Shown here piece after piece: positions 63,876 to 64,000 of a stretch of DNA of 64,000 nucleotides (positions are counted from its first letter, which is position 1; each line of letters begins with the position of its first letter). Source of the stretch: Serratia ureilytica (GTDB lineage: Bacteria > Pseudomonadota > Gammaproteobacteria > Enterobacterales > Enterobacteriaceae); the NCBI RefSeq assembly GCF_013375155.1, contig NZ_JABXOF010000005.1, positions 248,001 to 312,000 of the forward strand, written 5' to 3'. A program made the position numbers and the translations under genes. The notes under the pieces are model-generated. The model was not told where the DNA came from and ran no database searches. It saw nothing but the letters and a program-made list of their open reading frames with translations.

Positions 63876-64000
63876 TTACAGCGCGCCGTAGTTCAATGGC
63901 ACCCAAGTGTAACCGTCGCCCTGGCGGTTCAAATACCCCAACCCCGGGAACGACAGGTGTGCGCCACCCACCAGCTCGCTCTGCCGCGCGCTGTCACCAA
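63876..64000 (-). CDS. C-terminal end of a metallo-beta-lactamase-fold hydrolase (partial)
   Basis: Only the last 40 residues are in the window. They read (from the edge) SELVGGAHLSFPGLGYLNR and end YTWVPLNYGAL. The H-SFPGLG-GYTWVP pattern is typical of the C terminus of MBL-fold hydrolases with a periplasmic export signal. The catalytic motif (HxHxDH) is outside the window, so the call is tentative. Confidence 0.5.
   Translation of the reverse strand, partial: GDSARQSELVGGAHLSFPGLGYLNRQGDGYTWVPLNYGAL

Overview
The window looks like the chromosome of a Serratia, most likely S. marcescens or a close relative. The DNA is G+C-rich. Its first 39 kb follow, almost gene for gene, the well-known enterobacterial order glrRK-glmY-purL-mltF-tadA, acpS-pdxJ-recO-era-rnc-lepBA, rseCBA-rpoE-nadB, srmB, grcA-ung, grpE-nadK-recN-bamE-ratAB-smpB-ssrA. 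The phospholipase pair phlA-phlB between srmB and grcA is a Serratia hallmark. No prophage, insertion sequence, CRISPR array, tRNA or rRNA was seen.

Layout. (1) 1-3545: the GlrR/QseG/GlrK envelope-stress system, followed upstream by its sRNA target glmY, with a sigma54 promoter and three exact TGTC-N10-GACA activator sites. (2) 3546-15.2k: purL with a PurR box, the lytic transglycosylase mltF, tadA, a DUF2157 membrane protein, pgpC, and murQ-murP divergent from a YfhH-type RpiR regulator with two matching palindromes between them, then ferredoxin yfhL. (3) 15.2-21.8k: the reverse-strand run lepA-lepB-rnc-era-recO-pdxJ-acpS. (4) 22-30k: a tandem-PH-like membrane protein, the sigmaE operon (including the leader peptide rseD), nadB, trmN, srmB. 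(5) 29.9-39.1k: phlAB, grcA (two FNR-like sites 53 bp apart), ung, grpE (sigma32 promoter), nadK, recN (three LexA boxes), bamE, ratAB, smpB and the tmRNA gene.

(6) From 39.2 kb to the end the content is accessory: a yiaW-yiaV/DUF3313 lipoprotein group beside a LysR regulator; a Met/His-rich PepSY and DUF2946 pair; several small acetyltransferases; a clear 5' remnant of a LysR gene; yjdIJ; a chromosomal MbeD/MobD-like coiled coil; two MFS exporters; the acid-shock gene asr with an RstA box and a ydgU-like micropeptide; a MocR regulator divergent from an AhpD-like protein; the nrdHIEF class Ib ribonucleotide reductase operon with paired NrdR boxes and a structured leader; a ParE/RHH toxin-antitoxin pair with its own perfect operator; and an SDR oxidoreductase.

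Nothing in the window is clearly an unprecedented system. The leads I would follow first are the YfhH regulator apparently recruited to murQP, the structured DNA downstream of glmY, the PepSY/DUF2946 metal-related pair, the tandem PH-like membrane protein and the toxin-antitoxin locus beside nrdF. All family calls rest on reading the translated sequence against remembered families; no database search was run.
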